Below are positions 1-10,709 of a stretch of DNA of 64,000 nt, piece by piece. This stretch comes from Endomychus coccineus (Eukaryota; Arthropoda; Insecta; Coleoptera; Endomychidae): positions 59,346,039-59,410,038 of the forward strand of contig OY294067.1 of the NCBI GenBank assembly GCA_958510875.1, in the 5' to 3' direction. How positions within the stretch are numbered: the first letter of the stretch is position 1; every line of letters begins with the position of its first letter. The notes under the pieces are model-generated. The model had not been told where the DNA came from. It saw only the letters and a list, made by a program, of their open reading frames with translations, and did not search any database. The position numbers were made by a program, and so were the translations under genes.

Positions 1-296
1 GTGTACGTATTTTTTGAGAATTCTACTAAACAGTGGATTCCTGATATATTATACTTATAACATTATTGTGTTACAATTTCGATTTCGTGTTTCTGTTCGT
101 TTCTGCGACGTTGGCATTTTAAATTAAATTGGTGCCATAAGGACGCTTTGTGTTAATACAATTAGTTTTAAGTAATCAGGTTATTGAAATAATAAATCTT
201 GTGATGATGGTCGTGAGACCGAAACGTACGTAAAGACGAAAATATAAAGCATAAGTGTTAATGTGACCTATTTCCCGAGAATTTATATATAAGTAA
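1..296 (+). mobile_element. Penelope-like element (PLE-A) terminal fragment
   Basis: This is the non-coding end of the commonest retroelement in the window. It aligns by eye with the copies at 17290-17605 and 46000-46240: a 'cagtggattcctgata' start, a 'cgtgtttctgttcgtttc' stretch, a hammerhead core, then 'gtgacctatttcccgagaat'. The family is assigned to Penelope-like elements because the same unit adjoins GIY-YIG and reverse transcriptase coding pieces elsewhere (48.4-50.7 kb). No coding sequence remains here. It ends against an 85-bp tandem repeat. Confidence 0.75.
196..238 (+). ncRNA. Hammerhead ribozyme remnant (PLE-A)
   Basis: Stem II (GGTC, GTGA loop, GACC), the GAAA box and stem III (ACG, TA loop, CGT) followed by A17 are all present. 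The core reads GTGATGA instead of CTGATGA, so C3 is lost, and stem I is partly mismatched. Self-cleavage is therefore unlikely. It is a decayed copy of the consensus at 46139-46182. Confidence 0.7.
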
Positions 297-545
297 TGTT
301 TTTGAATCCAAAAATAAACTTGCAAACAACACACTGACTTAAAATTGCTGCTTGGAGATAATATGTTATTTTGTGTGTTCAGTTAATGTTATTGCATCCA
401 AAAAACTTACAAATAACCTACAACATTGCTGCTTGGAGATAATATATTCTCATCTGTGTTCAGTTGATGTTATTACATTCAAAAATAAACTTACAATTAA
501 CCTAGAATTGCCGCTTGAAGATAATATATTATCACAGAAAACTAG
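296..545. repeat. Tandem repeat, ~85-bp unit, three copies
   Basis: Three successive diverged units share 'atccaaaa', 'aacttacaa' and 'ttgctgcttggagataat' blocks, each followed by a 'tgtgttcagt' spacer. A partial fourth unit with 'aaaataaacttacaaat' lies at about 818-880. Short open frames across it come from the repeat and show no protein similarity I recognise. Confidence 0.65.
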
Positions 546-2974
546 ACTAGTATTCTTTAATATTTGTTCTCTTATGTAAGAAGGTTAAATATTCTATTCC
601 AGAATAACTTAATTTATTCAATAGTACAATAATAACACGTTGTAAAACACAACCGTTGGTGTTGACAACTTGAAATAGTTTGTAACTCAATAACCTTCAA
701 AAGTTATTTCTTGATGCCTCAAATAACTTATTACAACAAAATACACGATGATCCCTCAGGTTGTCGGCAACAGAAACCGGATCTAAATACTAAACAAATA
801 AATATCTTATACTTATATGTTCCAAAATAAACTTACAAATATCCTACTAATCTAGAAAATGGCCGATTGGAAGGAATATCCATTCAAAATTGTAATCTAA
901 ACAGAAAGATAATAAAAAAGAATTGTTTGACAGTTTGTAAGTTTCGAACCTACCCTACCAAAAGCATATTCAGTATATTGTGCAAGTGTCGTGGGCGCGA
1001 CTACAACCGCTGATTCAATAAAGTGTAATACAAACTGGGATACCATCGGTGGAAACTTTGTATCCTGACTGCCGACTGTCCACTGTTATCAATACCTTCT
1101 AGAATCTAGAATAAGGATATTATTGCTTTATCGGTATTGAAAGTGGTTTGTGATTAAGTAAATAATGACAGTTGAATGTGAATTATCGTAAAGGTAACAA
1201 CCAGACGTCGTGAAGGAACAACAGCTGCACAAAAATTTGTACCTGCTATAGCAATTATTGGTGCTTTCATCTGGAGAATTGAATTAAAATCAGATTTAAC
1301 ATTCTAACAAAATTAAAGAAACCGCTTGTGTCTTCCATATAAATAAGCCCTTCCCCGTACTTTCTTCATCGATACTTTCTCCTCTGTTTTTTATTTTTTG
1401 AAATAATAAACAGCTGTTCCAGGATCCATTGTAACTGAGATATAAAGTTTCCACCGATTGCGATTGTATCCCAGTTAGTACTAGGCTTGAGAGCTGGGCA
1501 ACAAGTGAATACTATATTATTTAGGGGCGCGCAGTCAAACAATACCATTTGACACGCGGCACAGATGCGGGCCAAACGGGTTCTGGCACCGCCCATAGAT
1601 AATACCGTACCGGTAATACTGGTGTCAATAGCCTTAAAGGATCACGGTAGTGGGAATACTTCCTAATTAGTTCAATTAAAATATCCGAAAATACTCAATC
1701 GAAAAACACAATAATGAGAAAAATAATTGAATTCTCTCTAATAAATAAATCATGAGTTAAGGTGAACGAAAGAACAAAAGACTAAAGAAACGTACATCAT
1801 ATAATTAGTTGAACACTGAAGTAATTATTACATAACCAAAATAAATTCAACGGCCATGAACATAAGATATGTCATATTGTAACCTCCTCAAAACAACGCC
1901 TACTTGTCGTGAGGTTGTAACTCGCATTTAAATTAAGTATTACATGTAAATTCTTGGGAAATAGGTCTAATTAAAACTTATGTCTACTATATTTCGTCTG
2001 TACGTACTGTTATATTAAAAGGTTAGCAAAGAAATTTAGTAATTTATCAGGATTTAGGGTTCGGTTTTCTTTTAATAAAAATATGATAAATGAAACAACT
2101 TGATTTTCTTATTATGAAAATAAATGTCAATTAGTCATTAAGGTAGTTATGAGAATTTTAAAATACAGTGATACATAGTGAGAGTAAAATAGATTACGTT
2201 TGAATCATGCAAAGCATCGTAAAACTCCAACTGCGGGATACTTGAAGTTTTAACTGTTATCAATTATTGAAAGGACTACACTAAGTAGAGTATAGTATAG
2301 TATGTTATTAGAATATAAGTAAACTTAAAAGTTTGAGTATTAGTATGGCATAAAACAGAAATCTTATCATAACTTTTCAAATAATGGATCAATTGCAATA
2401 ATAAAAACACTAAATTGAAAAGGAGATAAAATTCTAAAGACATAAACAAATTTTTAATAAGCATGAGATAAAATAAACTCATATTAAATGAAAATAGAAA
2501 ACTTTTGACAAATGAAATAAATTTCAAAAATAAAAGTAGAAGAAGCACTTATAATTTCTTACAAAAATAATTATCCAATAAAACTATAATAGAAAGTTTG
2601 CATAAATCAATAAGAATTAAATAAAAAGGACTTAAAATAAAAAGATAATCAAATAAAGAAAATGCAAATTGCTGGTCAAAGTAGTGTTCAATTCAAATAA
2701 ATTCAAAACGAAAGGAAACATATCAAATGAAGTATCAAAAGAGAAAAAAATAAGGAATAGAATAAGCTAATCTAACATAAGGGAAAGACACAAATAAAGT
2801 CATAATTGATCATAGCATTATTTTACAAAATTTCAAAATGAATGACAACCTAGATGTGAAGATGATGAATTCAGTAGCAAGGCTAGCAAAGGTAACTTGA
2901 CTAAAGCATTCTAAATTATATCATTGGTCCAAATTCAAACAATCAAAGGTGGCTTTCCAAAATGTATAACTAAG
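546..2974. other. Unassigned AT-rich region
   Basis: I see no gene here. A short inverted repeat pairs 1028-1073 with 1430-1480 (both contain a 'tggaaactttgta' or 'tataaagtttcca' type block), which may be the ends of a ~450-bp decayed element. From about 2380 to 2850 the + strand is very A-rich, a low-complexity purine tract. Open frames in the region are short and unsupported. Confidence 0.5.
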
Positions 2975-3570
2975 AGTGTAAACCATAGACCTATTATTCT
3001 AAGGAGACAGAATTGTTTACATTTAAACACGATCAGACATTGCCAAAAGTATGAAGTATGGCCGTATGGAATGTGCTGTTGCCGGATTAGTTGTTCTGTG
3101 TGCCGGATTCAGATTTGTAATTATTATAAAAACTTCCATAGCATTATTTATTGGTTATATTAGAAGCAATACTGTTGAAATGTCGTTTTCTCTGAAAAAT
3201 ATTTCATAATTTATGGTAACCTGGAATATACAATCGAATTATAGAATATTTAAATTTTTGAACATAGAACTATTCCATTCCATTGCATCATTTGTTCAAA
3301 AAGCGACAACGCCGCGCACCTTTTATGAATGGGGAATTCGTTCTGTACTACACAATTTGACAGCTTCCGAAGCGGTGTTGCCTTACAAGTGGTACCAAGT
3401 TTTCAATCATAGTTACAGCGTTGCCAATAAGGAGTAATTATGACTCGACGACAAAGAGGTCCGTTGCTTTTCTTTGTCATACTTCCTGTAATCATTGCGA
3501 CAAGTCAAATGGAGTTTTATGAATGAGATGTTTCGTCTCCTTAGAATAATAGGTCTATGGTGTGAACAGT
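2975..3570. mobile_element. TIR element (MITE-like), ~590 bp
   Basis: The ends are inverted copies of one another: 'accatagacctattattc' at about 2982 and its reverse complement at about 3535-3560, about 37 bp in all including 'taaggagac'. The interior has two short open frames (2924-3163 and 3213-3437) that I do not recognise. The superfamily is unknown because no clear target duplication is visible. Confidence 0.55.
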
Positions 3571-4065
3571 AACTCAGAAGGAGTATAAATTTGATAGCTG
3601 ACCAAGCATGTAGCTTGCTTTCTTCGATTTGACAATTAAAAAGTCATTCATAACATTTAAAGGTGTCAAAATTGACAAGTACTTCGAAGTAATTATAATA
3701 TATGGAAAGAAATTTGATACATCATAACCTCAAGAATAATCATCATTGGAGCTGTAACTAACTAACTGAACGGGTAACATCACAATTTGCATCAAAAAGG
3801 ACTATCCAGTGTAACATCTTTGTTAATTTTATTGAAAATATAGCTAGAAAAGTGTTATCACAAAATAGATTATCTGAGCTGCAAAGAAGAAGTAAGAGCC
3901 ATAAAAAGGTAGGTCTACTGGTAAACAAATTTCTTCATTTCTTTGAAGTTAGGGAAATCATACATAATCGAAAATAATATAAATTATTTAATCCGAATAA
4001 CAAAGCAATTTAACATTTTAGTTATTCAATAATTCAATTATAAACACTCTGAATAATCAATTATA
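3571..4065. other. Unassigned intergenic DNA
   Basis: No coding potential, tRNA or repeat structure is evident. It lies between the TIR element and the first inverted PLE-A fragment. Confidence 0.5.
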
Positions 4066-4245
4066 ATAGTACGGTTCGATCACACGACCATCATCAGAAG
4101 ACTTTTCAAAACTAATTTACGTCACTAAAGCATGGGAATCGTTAATTGCAGTAAACACTAAGCGTCCTTATCTCATTATTTTCACTTAAAAATGTCTACG
4201 TCGCAACAACGAACGAAACACGAGTAATTGTAAAAACACATTATC
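4066..4245 (-). mobile_element. PLE-A terminal fragment with decayed hammerhead
   Basis: On the minus strand this repeats the PLE-A terminus: 'cgtgtttcgttcgttg', 'gataaggacgctta', then CTGATGA and a stem II of GGTC/GATC at 4069-4102. The GAAA box has become GAAC and stem III is lost, so this is a dead hammerhead. It lies immediately next to two remnants of a second PLE type. Confidence 0.6.
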
Positions 4246-4356
4246 CACTAAAAATACTGTTAAAGTACTGAGGACATTTCGGCCGAGTAGCCATCGTAAA
4301 CAGTTTACATTGATGATGCCTACTTGGTAGCCGAAACTCTTTTATAGTTTATTAAT
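4246..4356. repeat. Two back-to-back PLE-B termini with hammerhead-like cores
   Basis: On the minus strand at about 4255-4300, and on the plus strand at about 4309-4350, are two copies of the motif GATGATGG/CCTAC...GTAGCC-GAAA. It also occurs at 6053-6094 and (minus) near 36930. They face away from one another. Both cores have substitutions, so they are read as remnants of a second PLE lineage. Confidence 0.5.
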
Positions 4357-4709
4357 TTCTCTTATGTCTTTTTACTTAAACTTTTCAATTTAGATACGAC
4401 AAAGAAATGTGACTACACGCAAATTTATATTTATATGTACCCTGTTTGAATTCTTTTCATACTTCTTTTCGCTCTTTCAAATATGTATATAAGTTTTGGT
4501 AGTTATAGACACGGTCGTATATACAGGTCTGGAATCTCGAGGCTGTTTCCTATGTGAGAAATCAGTCCGCTAAGCGTCATCTGTTGCGTAGTACCAAAAG
4601 GGTGGCGCATGAGTCGAGATATGTTCTCTGGCACGTATACGACCGTGTTCTCTGGCAACTGTCATTGTTGACTTGTAAACACAAGGAATACCGGCGTTTT
4701 TAGAAAAAA

Positions 4710-4970
4710 ATGACGGAACCGTGCATTGTGCCGAAATGCAGAACGGGGTACAAAAGTGTAAAGCAAAAAACTTCTGTTTTCAAAGTGCCGAAAGATGCGG
4801 AATTGCGAAAAAAGTGGATGCTTGCGATTCCGGAAAGAAATCGTTTTAACGAGGTCTTTTATGTGTGCGAGCATCACTTCGAAAATAAATTCTTAAGAAA
4901 ACAGTGCGTCATGTATAACGAAAAAGGGGAAGTTATTTTTAAGGTGGGTAATACATTTTGGCAAGAGTAA
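4710..4970 (+). CDS. THAP zinc finger protein (transposon DNA-binding domain)
   Basis: This 86-residue frame is a THAP-type C2CH zinc finger. The ligands are C5, C10, C53 and H56 (C-x4-C-x42-C-x2-H), with the family's conserved P27, W36 and F57 in place. THAP domains bind DNA specifically, here presumably the element's own ends. The start follows the CDS-like context and puts the first cysteine at residue 5, as is normal. The frame stops soon after the domain, but a good splice donor (AAG|GTGGGT at 4943/4944) lies just before, so it may be a first exon joined to the downstream frame. In P elements and THAP9 the finger is followed by a transposase, which is not seen here. Confidence 0.8.
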   Translation: MTEPCIVPKCRTGYKSVKQKTSVFKVPKDAELRKKWMLAIPERNRFNEVFYVCEHHFENKFLRKQCVMYNEKGEVIFKVGNTFWQE

Positions 4971-5038
4971 CAGTTATATTCCTCTCTCAAATCAGAATAG
5001 TAAATATTGCGTTACGAGAAAATTATTTTACTTAAAAT

Positions 5039-5761
5039 GTGCGGTTATTATCATGTAAGTCATCACGGGCGAGATTTCATTTTGTCTCGGATTGCCTGGA
5101 TGCAAAAACCACGATTGTGAAGGTGCTCACCGTGCAACTAGAAGGAGAGGACACCATTTATCAATTCCCAAAGGAGCATCAACTCAAAGAAAACCACCTG
5201 AAATTATTCGACACAAGCATTGTAAAAAATGTAGCCAAGTGCATGAAGACACGTGGAAGTCTTTTACTTAGATAAGGAGGATACGTATGCTTTGACGGTC
5301 TCTATTTGGACGAAGCACGAGCTCGAACAGATCCATACTCTGCCCCACCTCCGACTCCCAAAAATGAACCGTTCGAAAACAGATCTCTGCATTCAGTGGT
5401 AAAGGATATGATTTTGGATAAATTTCCTGGAAAAAATAAAAACGCGAAAATATTTCTAGACCTTTTTGTGCAGGAATGCAATCGTTTAAATATAGATAAC
5501 GCGCGTTTTCCAGGAGTATTAAAACTTTTTTTAGAAGGACCGGCTCTTGATTGGTTCCTCGCCTTTCTAAAAACACACACCATCTCGTATCCGTGGGAAT
5601 TTTGGCAAAACTCTTTTCTTGACACCTTTACCGAGATAGGTTGGGCTGAAATAAATTATGCATACACTTTCCGTTACATTAGTGGGCCACTTTTAGATTA
5701 TGCCCTTAGAAAAAGAAACTTACAATCAATCAATTTTTGTATTGTGGGGCTTGAAATTTGA
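5039..5761 (+). pseudogene. Gag-like reading frame inside the THAP element
   Basis: One frame runs from 5039 to 5761 and is broken by a single TAA at 5273-5275. The part before the stop is not recognised. After the stop, about 160 codons look like the capsid region of a retrotransposon Gag. There is a PPPTP-rich start, then an LEGPALDWF block, then a W..F...F pattern (PWEFWQNSFLDTF) and a DYALRKRNL block, in the order seen in Ty3/Gypsy-like Gag proteins. No zinc knuckle, protease or reverse transcriptase follows. Its position, wholly inside the TIRs of a DNA transposon, suggests capture. Alternatives are an old retroelement insertion or chance similarity of a helical domain; I give Gag likeness about even odds or better. 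Confidence 0.5.
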
Positions 5762-5997
5762 ACGATATGGCGCGTAATCCTGACAACATACTTCGATCCA
5801 TGCGCCAGCTGGTGGCTGAGCGAGGGACTACAAGTTTGGCGACATGTAAGAGACTCATGTCAAACATAGAGATTCCAGATCTGTATATATGACCGTGGTT
5901 ATAGAGAGGCAATTATAATGAGAATAATTTTTCAACTGTCGAATTTCACCGCTCCTCCCAGATAATACAGTTAAACTTATATAATAATGATTAATAT

Positions 5998-6135
5998 ACT
6001 ATAAAAGAGTTCACACTATTATAACACTATTGATAAGAAATAATCAGACTTATACTCTGATGATGGCTACTTGGTAGCCGAAAGGTCCTTAGTACTTTAA
6101 TAGTATTTTTAGTGGATAAGGGTGATTATTGCATA
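5998..6135 (+). mobile_element. PLE-B terminal fragment
   Basis: The block 'ataaaagagttcacac' ... 'ataagaaataatca' followed by a hammerhead-like core recurs at 26140-26190 (without core) and 36840-36965. Its layout, a leader followed by CTGATGA, a short hairpin and GAAA, parallels PLE-A, so I class it as the terminus of a second PLE lineage. No coding part is attached. Confidence 0.55.
6053..6094 (+). ncRNA. Hammerhead ribozyme, second lineage (PLE-B)
   Basis: Stem I pairs TACT (6053-6056) with AGTA (6091-6094). The core CTGATGA (6057-6063) is intact and is followed by one extra T. Stem II is GGCTAC / TTG / GTAGCC (6065-6079), then GAA and A15.1. Stem III would be AGG/CCT with a single-base loop, ending U16.1 and H17 = T. 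Such a short stem III would be strained in a monomer and may work only as a dimer. The fold is inferred by hand. Confidence 0.6.
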
Positions 6136-6159
6136 TCAGTAGTATAATAATGATTCCTG

Positions 6160-6372
6160 ACCCAGGTTTGAATTATATGTAAATTCGTGAGAAATAACAC
6201 ATATGTCAATATATTTTCGTCTTTATGTACGTTTCGGTCTCACGACCATCATCAAAACGAACATCATCAACTAATTGCACTAAGCGCTGAACATCTTTAA
6301 CGGATTAATTTCGAACGAAACATGAAAAATTGTGTTGCAATTTCACATTTTTAATTGAAATTAATGTGATAC
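6160..6372 (-). mobile_element. PLE-A terminal fragment
   Basis: On the minus strand this matches the PLE-A terminus from 'gtgttgcaatttttcatgtttcgttcg' like sequence through the hammerhead to 'gacatatgtgttatttctcacgaattt'. The outer flank 'tcctgacccaggtttgaat' also matches the sequence beyond other copies (for example 46240-46260). Confidence 0.65.
6218..6259 (-). ncRNA. Hammerhead ribozyme remnant (PLE-A)
   Basis: The minus strand keeps stem II GGTC/GTGA/GACC, the GAAA box and the 3' strand AAGACG of stem I. The core is TTGATGA (C3 to U) and stem III contains ACGTACAT rather than ACGTACGT. Activity is doubtful. Confidence 0.65.
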
Positions 6373-6375
6373 AGA

Positions 6376-7660
6376 CGGCAATTGTATTTAGTGCGTTCGG
6401 AATCCATCTAAATCACCTATGTGATGCCCTTTTGGGTGTATCAAATGGTACTGAGAGTGAAAATTCATTATAAATGCTTTTCACACTGGAACAATGTTCC
6501 TTCGAGATTGCTGTTAAAGTATTCCTTAAATTCTAAAGAGCAGGATATACACACTTATAATATTTATCCTCCATTCGGAAGATTCAGTATAAAACATCTT
6601 GCGATGATGATATACTTAGAAAAATCTACAATTGCCTCTCAAATTCTCTTTTTTACAGGAAACTACTAATGGACGCATGTCTGTTCATATGATACATTTC
6701 GATGTGATACAATCGCGCCGTTGTAGAAGTAGAACTGGTTTTATCGACTTAACCGCTGCGATCATTCGCTTTTATATTCACGCTTTTGTATTCAAACTCA
6801 TTTGTTTGATTTTTACGACTGAACAAGCGAGCAACAGAAAATCACACGTGCATTATAAGGCTTCACATATTTGAGGCCAGGCTCGCATTTTCAATTTCCT
6901 GTCGTGAGATACTTGAGTAGCAAAAATGAAACCAAGAACAATATCAACAGTACGTTACATATAAACAAAATAATCTCTGTGGTGGGAAAGTTTGAAACTT
7001 TCTTATTACAGGAGAGATATTGTCATTAGTTGAAATTAATCATATCCAAAGGCGGGCAAAAATCTGAATGCATTTGCGTTGTAGCCTTATGGAAAATACT
7101 TATGCATTTTTTCAGAACTTTTTTATAGCAAGATGTTTGATATTGCATATTTCGCATTGGAATGAATACAACTGATGAATCAGTTATATGGACAAAGAAT
7201 CCAATGTGCGAACCTAGATCAAGGTTCTATTACTAATATAAATAAAATAAATGTTGAATGTATTTTAAAAAATATGTAATATTCGTATGATAATCACATT
7301 GTTCATATGGCCTTTCACGGCAATCAAAGAATATCTTGAATCTTTCACAGTTCCATTAATATTTTCAAGGAAACTTTTTAAATTGTCGTTTGAAATTGAA
7401 ATAATTATGTTGATTTTATATCCCAGCAAATATCCGTTAAAAGAACTTGGAAGCGTTGTTTAAATGTTGAAACACTATTAAATATTCATTACTCTTCAGT
7501 AACATAATTATCTGGCGACAATCCAAGTTCATTGAGATTGATTATGTTTTCGTTTTTAGGAGCTCATATTGATGATCTTACGCTAGAACATAGTTTTCTA
7601 ACAATACTAACTTTGATTCATGTTCCCAATGAAATTGTTACTTTGGGCTAAACGCTGCTG
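6376..7660. other. Unassigned region
   Basis: I see no supported gene or repeat. Open frames at 6421-6669 and 6632-6874 overlap in different frames and have no recognisable domain. Confidence 0.5.
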
Positions 7661-8090
7661 CCCTTAGAAACAAGTAAACAAATCTCTTTTGAGTCATGGG
7701 GGTTGATTTGACACATTACTTTCTGGAAGAATTGAGACTATGGAACTTGAACTAGCCAGTCCAGTAAAATTAGACCCAGAATTCGGGAATAAAATTAGGT
7801 CCTCAAATGTAATAATCCTTAGGGAAGCTAAATTTGTTGATGCTTTTTCTAGCATCAACGATCGACTTTTTTCTTTGATATTCCGATCAAAATAAAATAG
7901 TTATTAATTCTACCCTTATGAACAAGTAAACAAATCTCTTTTGAGTCATGAGGGTTGATTTGCCACATTACTTTCTGGAAGAATTGAGATCATGGAACTT
8001 GAACTCACCAGTCCAGTAAAATTAGACCAAGAATTCAGGAATAAAATTAGGATCTGTAATGTCATAATCCTTTGGGAGGGTAAACTTATT
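7661..8090. repeat. Direct duplication, ~180-bp unit
   Basis: The segment 7661-7838 recurs at 7913-8090 (offset about 252 bp) with roughly 90% identity by eye. Both start 'cccttag/tg aacaagtaaac' and contain 'tttctggaagaattgaga' and 'ccagtccagtaaaattaga'. The spacer of about 74 bp is not duplicated. It looks like a two-copy remnant of a tandem array. Confidence 0.75.
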
Positions 8091-8117
8091 GAAATTACCT
8101 TAGGTTAGAGAAGTACT

Positions 8118-8486
8118 GTACTTGACAGAACCAAAAAAACAGACATTTTACGTTTATTTTATAAACTTACCAGTAAAGTAGTGTAAATGTCGCGCGAATA
8201 AAAAAACATATAGCACAAGATTTTTGAGCTATTTATGAGCTTCCCGAATCCACGTTGTTATTTTCGAGCTGTCAATGAAACTTGACAGAACCGAAAAAAT
8301 GTATATTTTTTCGACTCTTTCAAGTTTCATTGACAGCTCGAAAACGGCAGCATGTGGATTCGGGAAGCTCATAAATAACTCGAAAATTCTGTGCTATTCG
8401 TTTTTTATTAGCACGACATTTAGACTACTTTCTGCTAAGTTTATAAAATAAACGTTAAATGGGTATTTTTCGCTTCTGTCATATTT
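8118..8486. repeat. Palindrome (foldback), arms ~180 bp
   Basis: The two halves are inverted copies centred near 8307, where 'cgaaaaaatgtatatttt' type sequence forms the tip. Shared blocks include 'gagcttcccgaatccac', 'cgagctgtcaatgaaactt' and 'tttataaac'. Arms are about 85-90% complementary. No coding sequence is present, consistent with a non-autonomous foldback or MITE. Confidence 0.75.
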
Positions 8487-8489
8487 CAT

Positions 8490-9378
8490 TGACTGCTCAA
8501 AAATTTCCACTTACGGCATTTTAAAGCTCATGAAAAGCTCAAAATTCTCTTGAATATAATTTTTAAAGTTTTTTTAATGTAAATGCTCTAGAACGTTTAT
8601 CTTTAGAATGCTGGCTAAAGTCAAGTCTGGTAAATTTATGCTTTTCATTCAAAAATTACTCATAATTCACTAGAAATTCAAGTGCTGAAGAAAATGCTCT
8701 ATGTCCTACGCTGAATGAAGAAAAGTGCTTAGCTTTGTAGTGTTAGCTTCGCCCATGGTTTTTTTCAATATTTACCGAAGGCTATGAAAGCTCAAAAATT
8801 ACGGTTGGTGTAGTTTGAAAGCTCATAAAAAACTCGAAATTCATGGCTAAAACTTTTTGAATGCGGTGGTGGGGGTTGGGCTAACTTTTTTTCGCCGTAA
8901 AAATGGAATATCACAAAGTAGCGGACAGCTCCATTCAAATTCTTGAGTGCTATTTTTGGTGCAATATAGAGGGAATTAGTTTATATCAATAAATTGTCCA
9001 TGCCATGATTGAACAAAAAGGGATAAGTCGTAGTGAGACCGGAAGATGTACAATTTGATATAAATAAGTTTGAATTCGCCAACTAACTAACTTGGAATTT
9101 CTCTTAGTGAGGTGTTTCCAACACTGCAATGTAAAGTTTTATTAACAGCAGTTCGTTGTTTCCGGAAAAGTTCTCACCCCTTTTCAACCAACGGCATTTT
9201 CGCTTGTGTTGTGAACTGAATTGTTTCTTATATATTTATCATTACATTATGATTTCCATTACATTAATAATCAAGGTATTACAAACAAATTATTTTTTAA
9301 TTCATGAATCATGTTCACTATTTAAGCTACAATAGAATATCTGGCCAGTACCTTCCTAATCTCCGGAATAGCAACTAG
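8490..9378. other. Unassigned region with recurring 'aaagctca' motifs
   Basis: The first half repeats short elements related to the adjacent palindrome ('gaaagctcaaaaatt', 'aaagctcataaaaaactcg'), so it probably belongs to the same repeat family. From about 8900 to 9378 I see nothing. Confidence 0.4.
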
Positions 9379-10395
9379 TAAAGTGGGGAAGTAGTTGGGA
9401 TTTGAAATAATTTTTTTGCATCGGGTTTCTAGGACCCCCAGGAGTATGCATTATACTTGAACCGTTTGCGGACGGCAAAAATGACGAAGTTAGGGGCGGT
9501 TGAAGCCCCCGAATTGCCCCCGAAATTAAGCTTTCAATTATTATTTTTTAAATGGCGATTTGGCCTTGAAAATTTGTACTCGGGGTTTTCGGGGTCGCTG
9601 ATCACGAATCCGAGGTCCCATTTTGGAAATTCAACATGGCAGACCGGAAGTCGAGCTATTTCCCATAAAAAATTTTAGAATGGAAATTTTGACTTGAAAA
9701 TATATACCTGCGGGTTTTCGAGATCGCTGATCACGAATCTAAGGTCTCATTAGGTAAATTCAAAATGGTAGACAGGAAGTAGAGTCATTTTCTAATAAAA
9801 ATCCTGTTTTTTTTCGTTTTCACGTTTTTCGGCTGAAAATGGGTACTTGGGGGTTTTTGAGGTAGCTGATTACGAATCTGAGGTCTAATTAGGTAAATTC
9901 AAAATGATGGACCGGAAGTAGAGTCATTTTCTCATGAGAATCCTGTTTTTTTTTGTTTTTGGGCGGAAAACGGGTATTTAACGTGAATTATAAAAAATAT
10001 GAAGTAGAATTGTTTTGGGACTTGAAAAACACGGGAGTTATAGGATGGAGTAGGCTATTTATTTTTCTTGGGTCTTATTACAACCCTACTTGTAAGAAGT
10101 GAAAACAAATTTTCCAACGTTAGCAAAAATGAAAAGAACACCAAGTTTTTTTATGAGAAAATGACTACTTCCGGTCCGCCATATTGAAATTACCAAATTA
10201 GACTCGAAAACTCGCAATAACCCATTTCCAGCAAAACAACTAAAAAACAGGATTTTCATGAGAAAATGAGCCTACTTTCGGTCCGCCATTCTGAATTTAC
10301 ACAGAAAAAAATTTAGAGTGAAAATTTCACTCTAAGTAACACTAAAAATATTCTATATAGGTCCAATGTTTTTAGTGTGAAATATTCATTCTGCT

Positions 10396-10709
10396 CACAC
10401 TTATGCTTTATATTTTCTCGTCTTTACGTACGTTTCGGTCTCACAACCATCATCAGAAGACTTATTATGTCTAAAACGGGATTAGTTAAAACTAATAAAA
10501 ACGAGAACATTAGGCTCAAGTGTCCACTTTCGAACCAGATGCTAAGGTTTACGAGCTAATAGGTAAAGATTTGTCAGTTATTGGAAATATACTATTGACA
10601 TTCTACCTAAGATATACTTTTAACATTATAAAGACGCATGTAGGAATTCGCAACAGTTTTAATTAATTAAGTTAGTATAAATCTGACTTAGTGCCTGAAT
10701 ATCTGTCCT
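10396..10709 (-). mobile_element. PLE-A fragment inside the TA element
   Basis: Minus strand; it contains the PLE-A hammerhead, the 'ctggttcgaaagtgga' stretch and the 'cctacatgcgtctttataatg' stretch, in the same order as at 16990-17540 and 44110-46200 but with the middle deleted. It ends in 'gaatatctgtccta' next to a second copy of the host element's end. Confidence 0.65.
10419..10462 (-). ncRNA. Hammerhead ribozyme, near-consensus (PLE-A)
   Basis: The minus strand reads AGTCTT, CTGATGA, extra T, stem II GGTT/GTGA/GACC (one T:G pair), GAA-A, stem III ACG/TA/CGT, A17 and AAGACG. The core is complete; stem I has five Watson-Crick pairs. This copy is predicted to be foldable and possibly active. 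Confidence 0.8.

Larger units (their letters stand above)
4510..5897 (+). mobile_element. THAP-domain DNA transposon with 8-bp target duplication
   Basis: The element starts CACGGTCGTATATACAGG and ends with the inverted counterpart, giving a TIR of about 28 bp with a few mismatches. It is flanked by a perfect 8-bp duplication, GTTATAGA, at 4502-4509 and 5898-5905. An inverted copy of the first 11 bp of the TIR recurs subterminally near 4636-4651. A THAP zinc finger frame (4710-4970) and a Gag-like frame (5276-5761) lie inside. THAP plus 8-bp duplication plus ~30-bp TIR fits the P-element superfamily, but hAT also makes 8-bp duplications. No RNase H-like catalytic domain is seen, so the copy cannot be autonomous. 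A coding-free derivative lies at 60950-61223. Confidence 0.8.

Noticed and set aside
352..579. 75-residue open frame near the start
   Set aside because: It reads through the 85-bp tandem repeat; the translation simply repeats the unit.
5302..5625. Minus-strand frames of 102 and 107 residues
   Set aside because: They are opposite-strand shadows of the Gag-like frame, which has the recognisable motifs.
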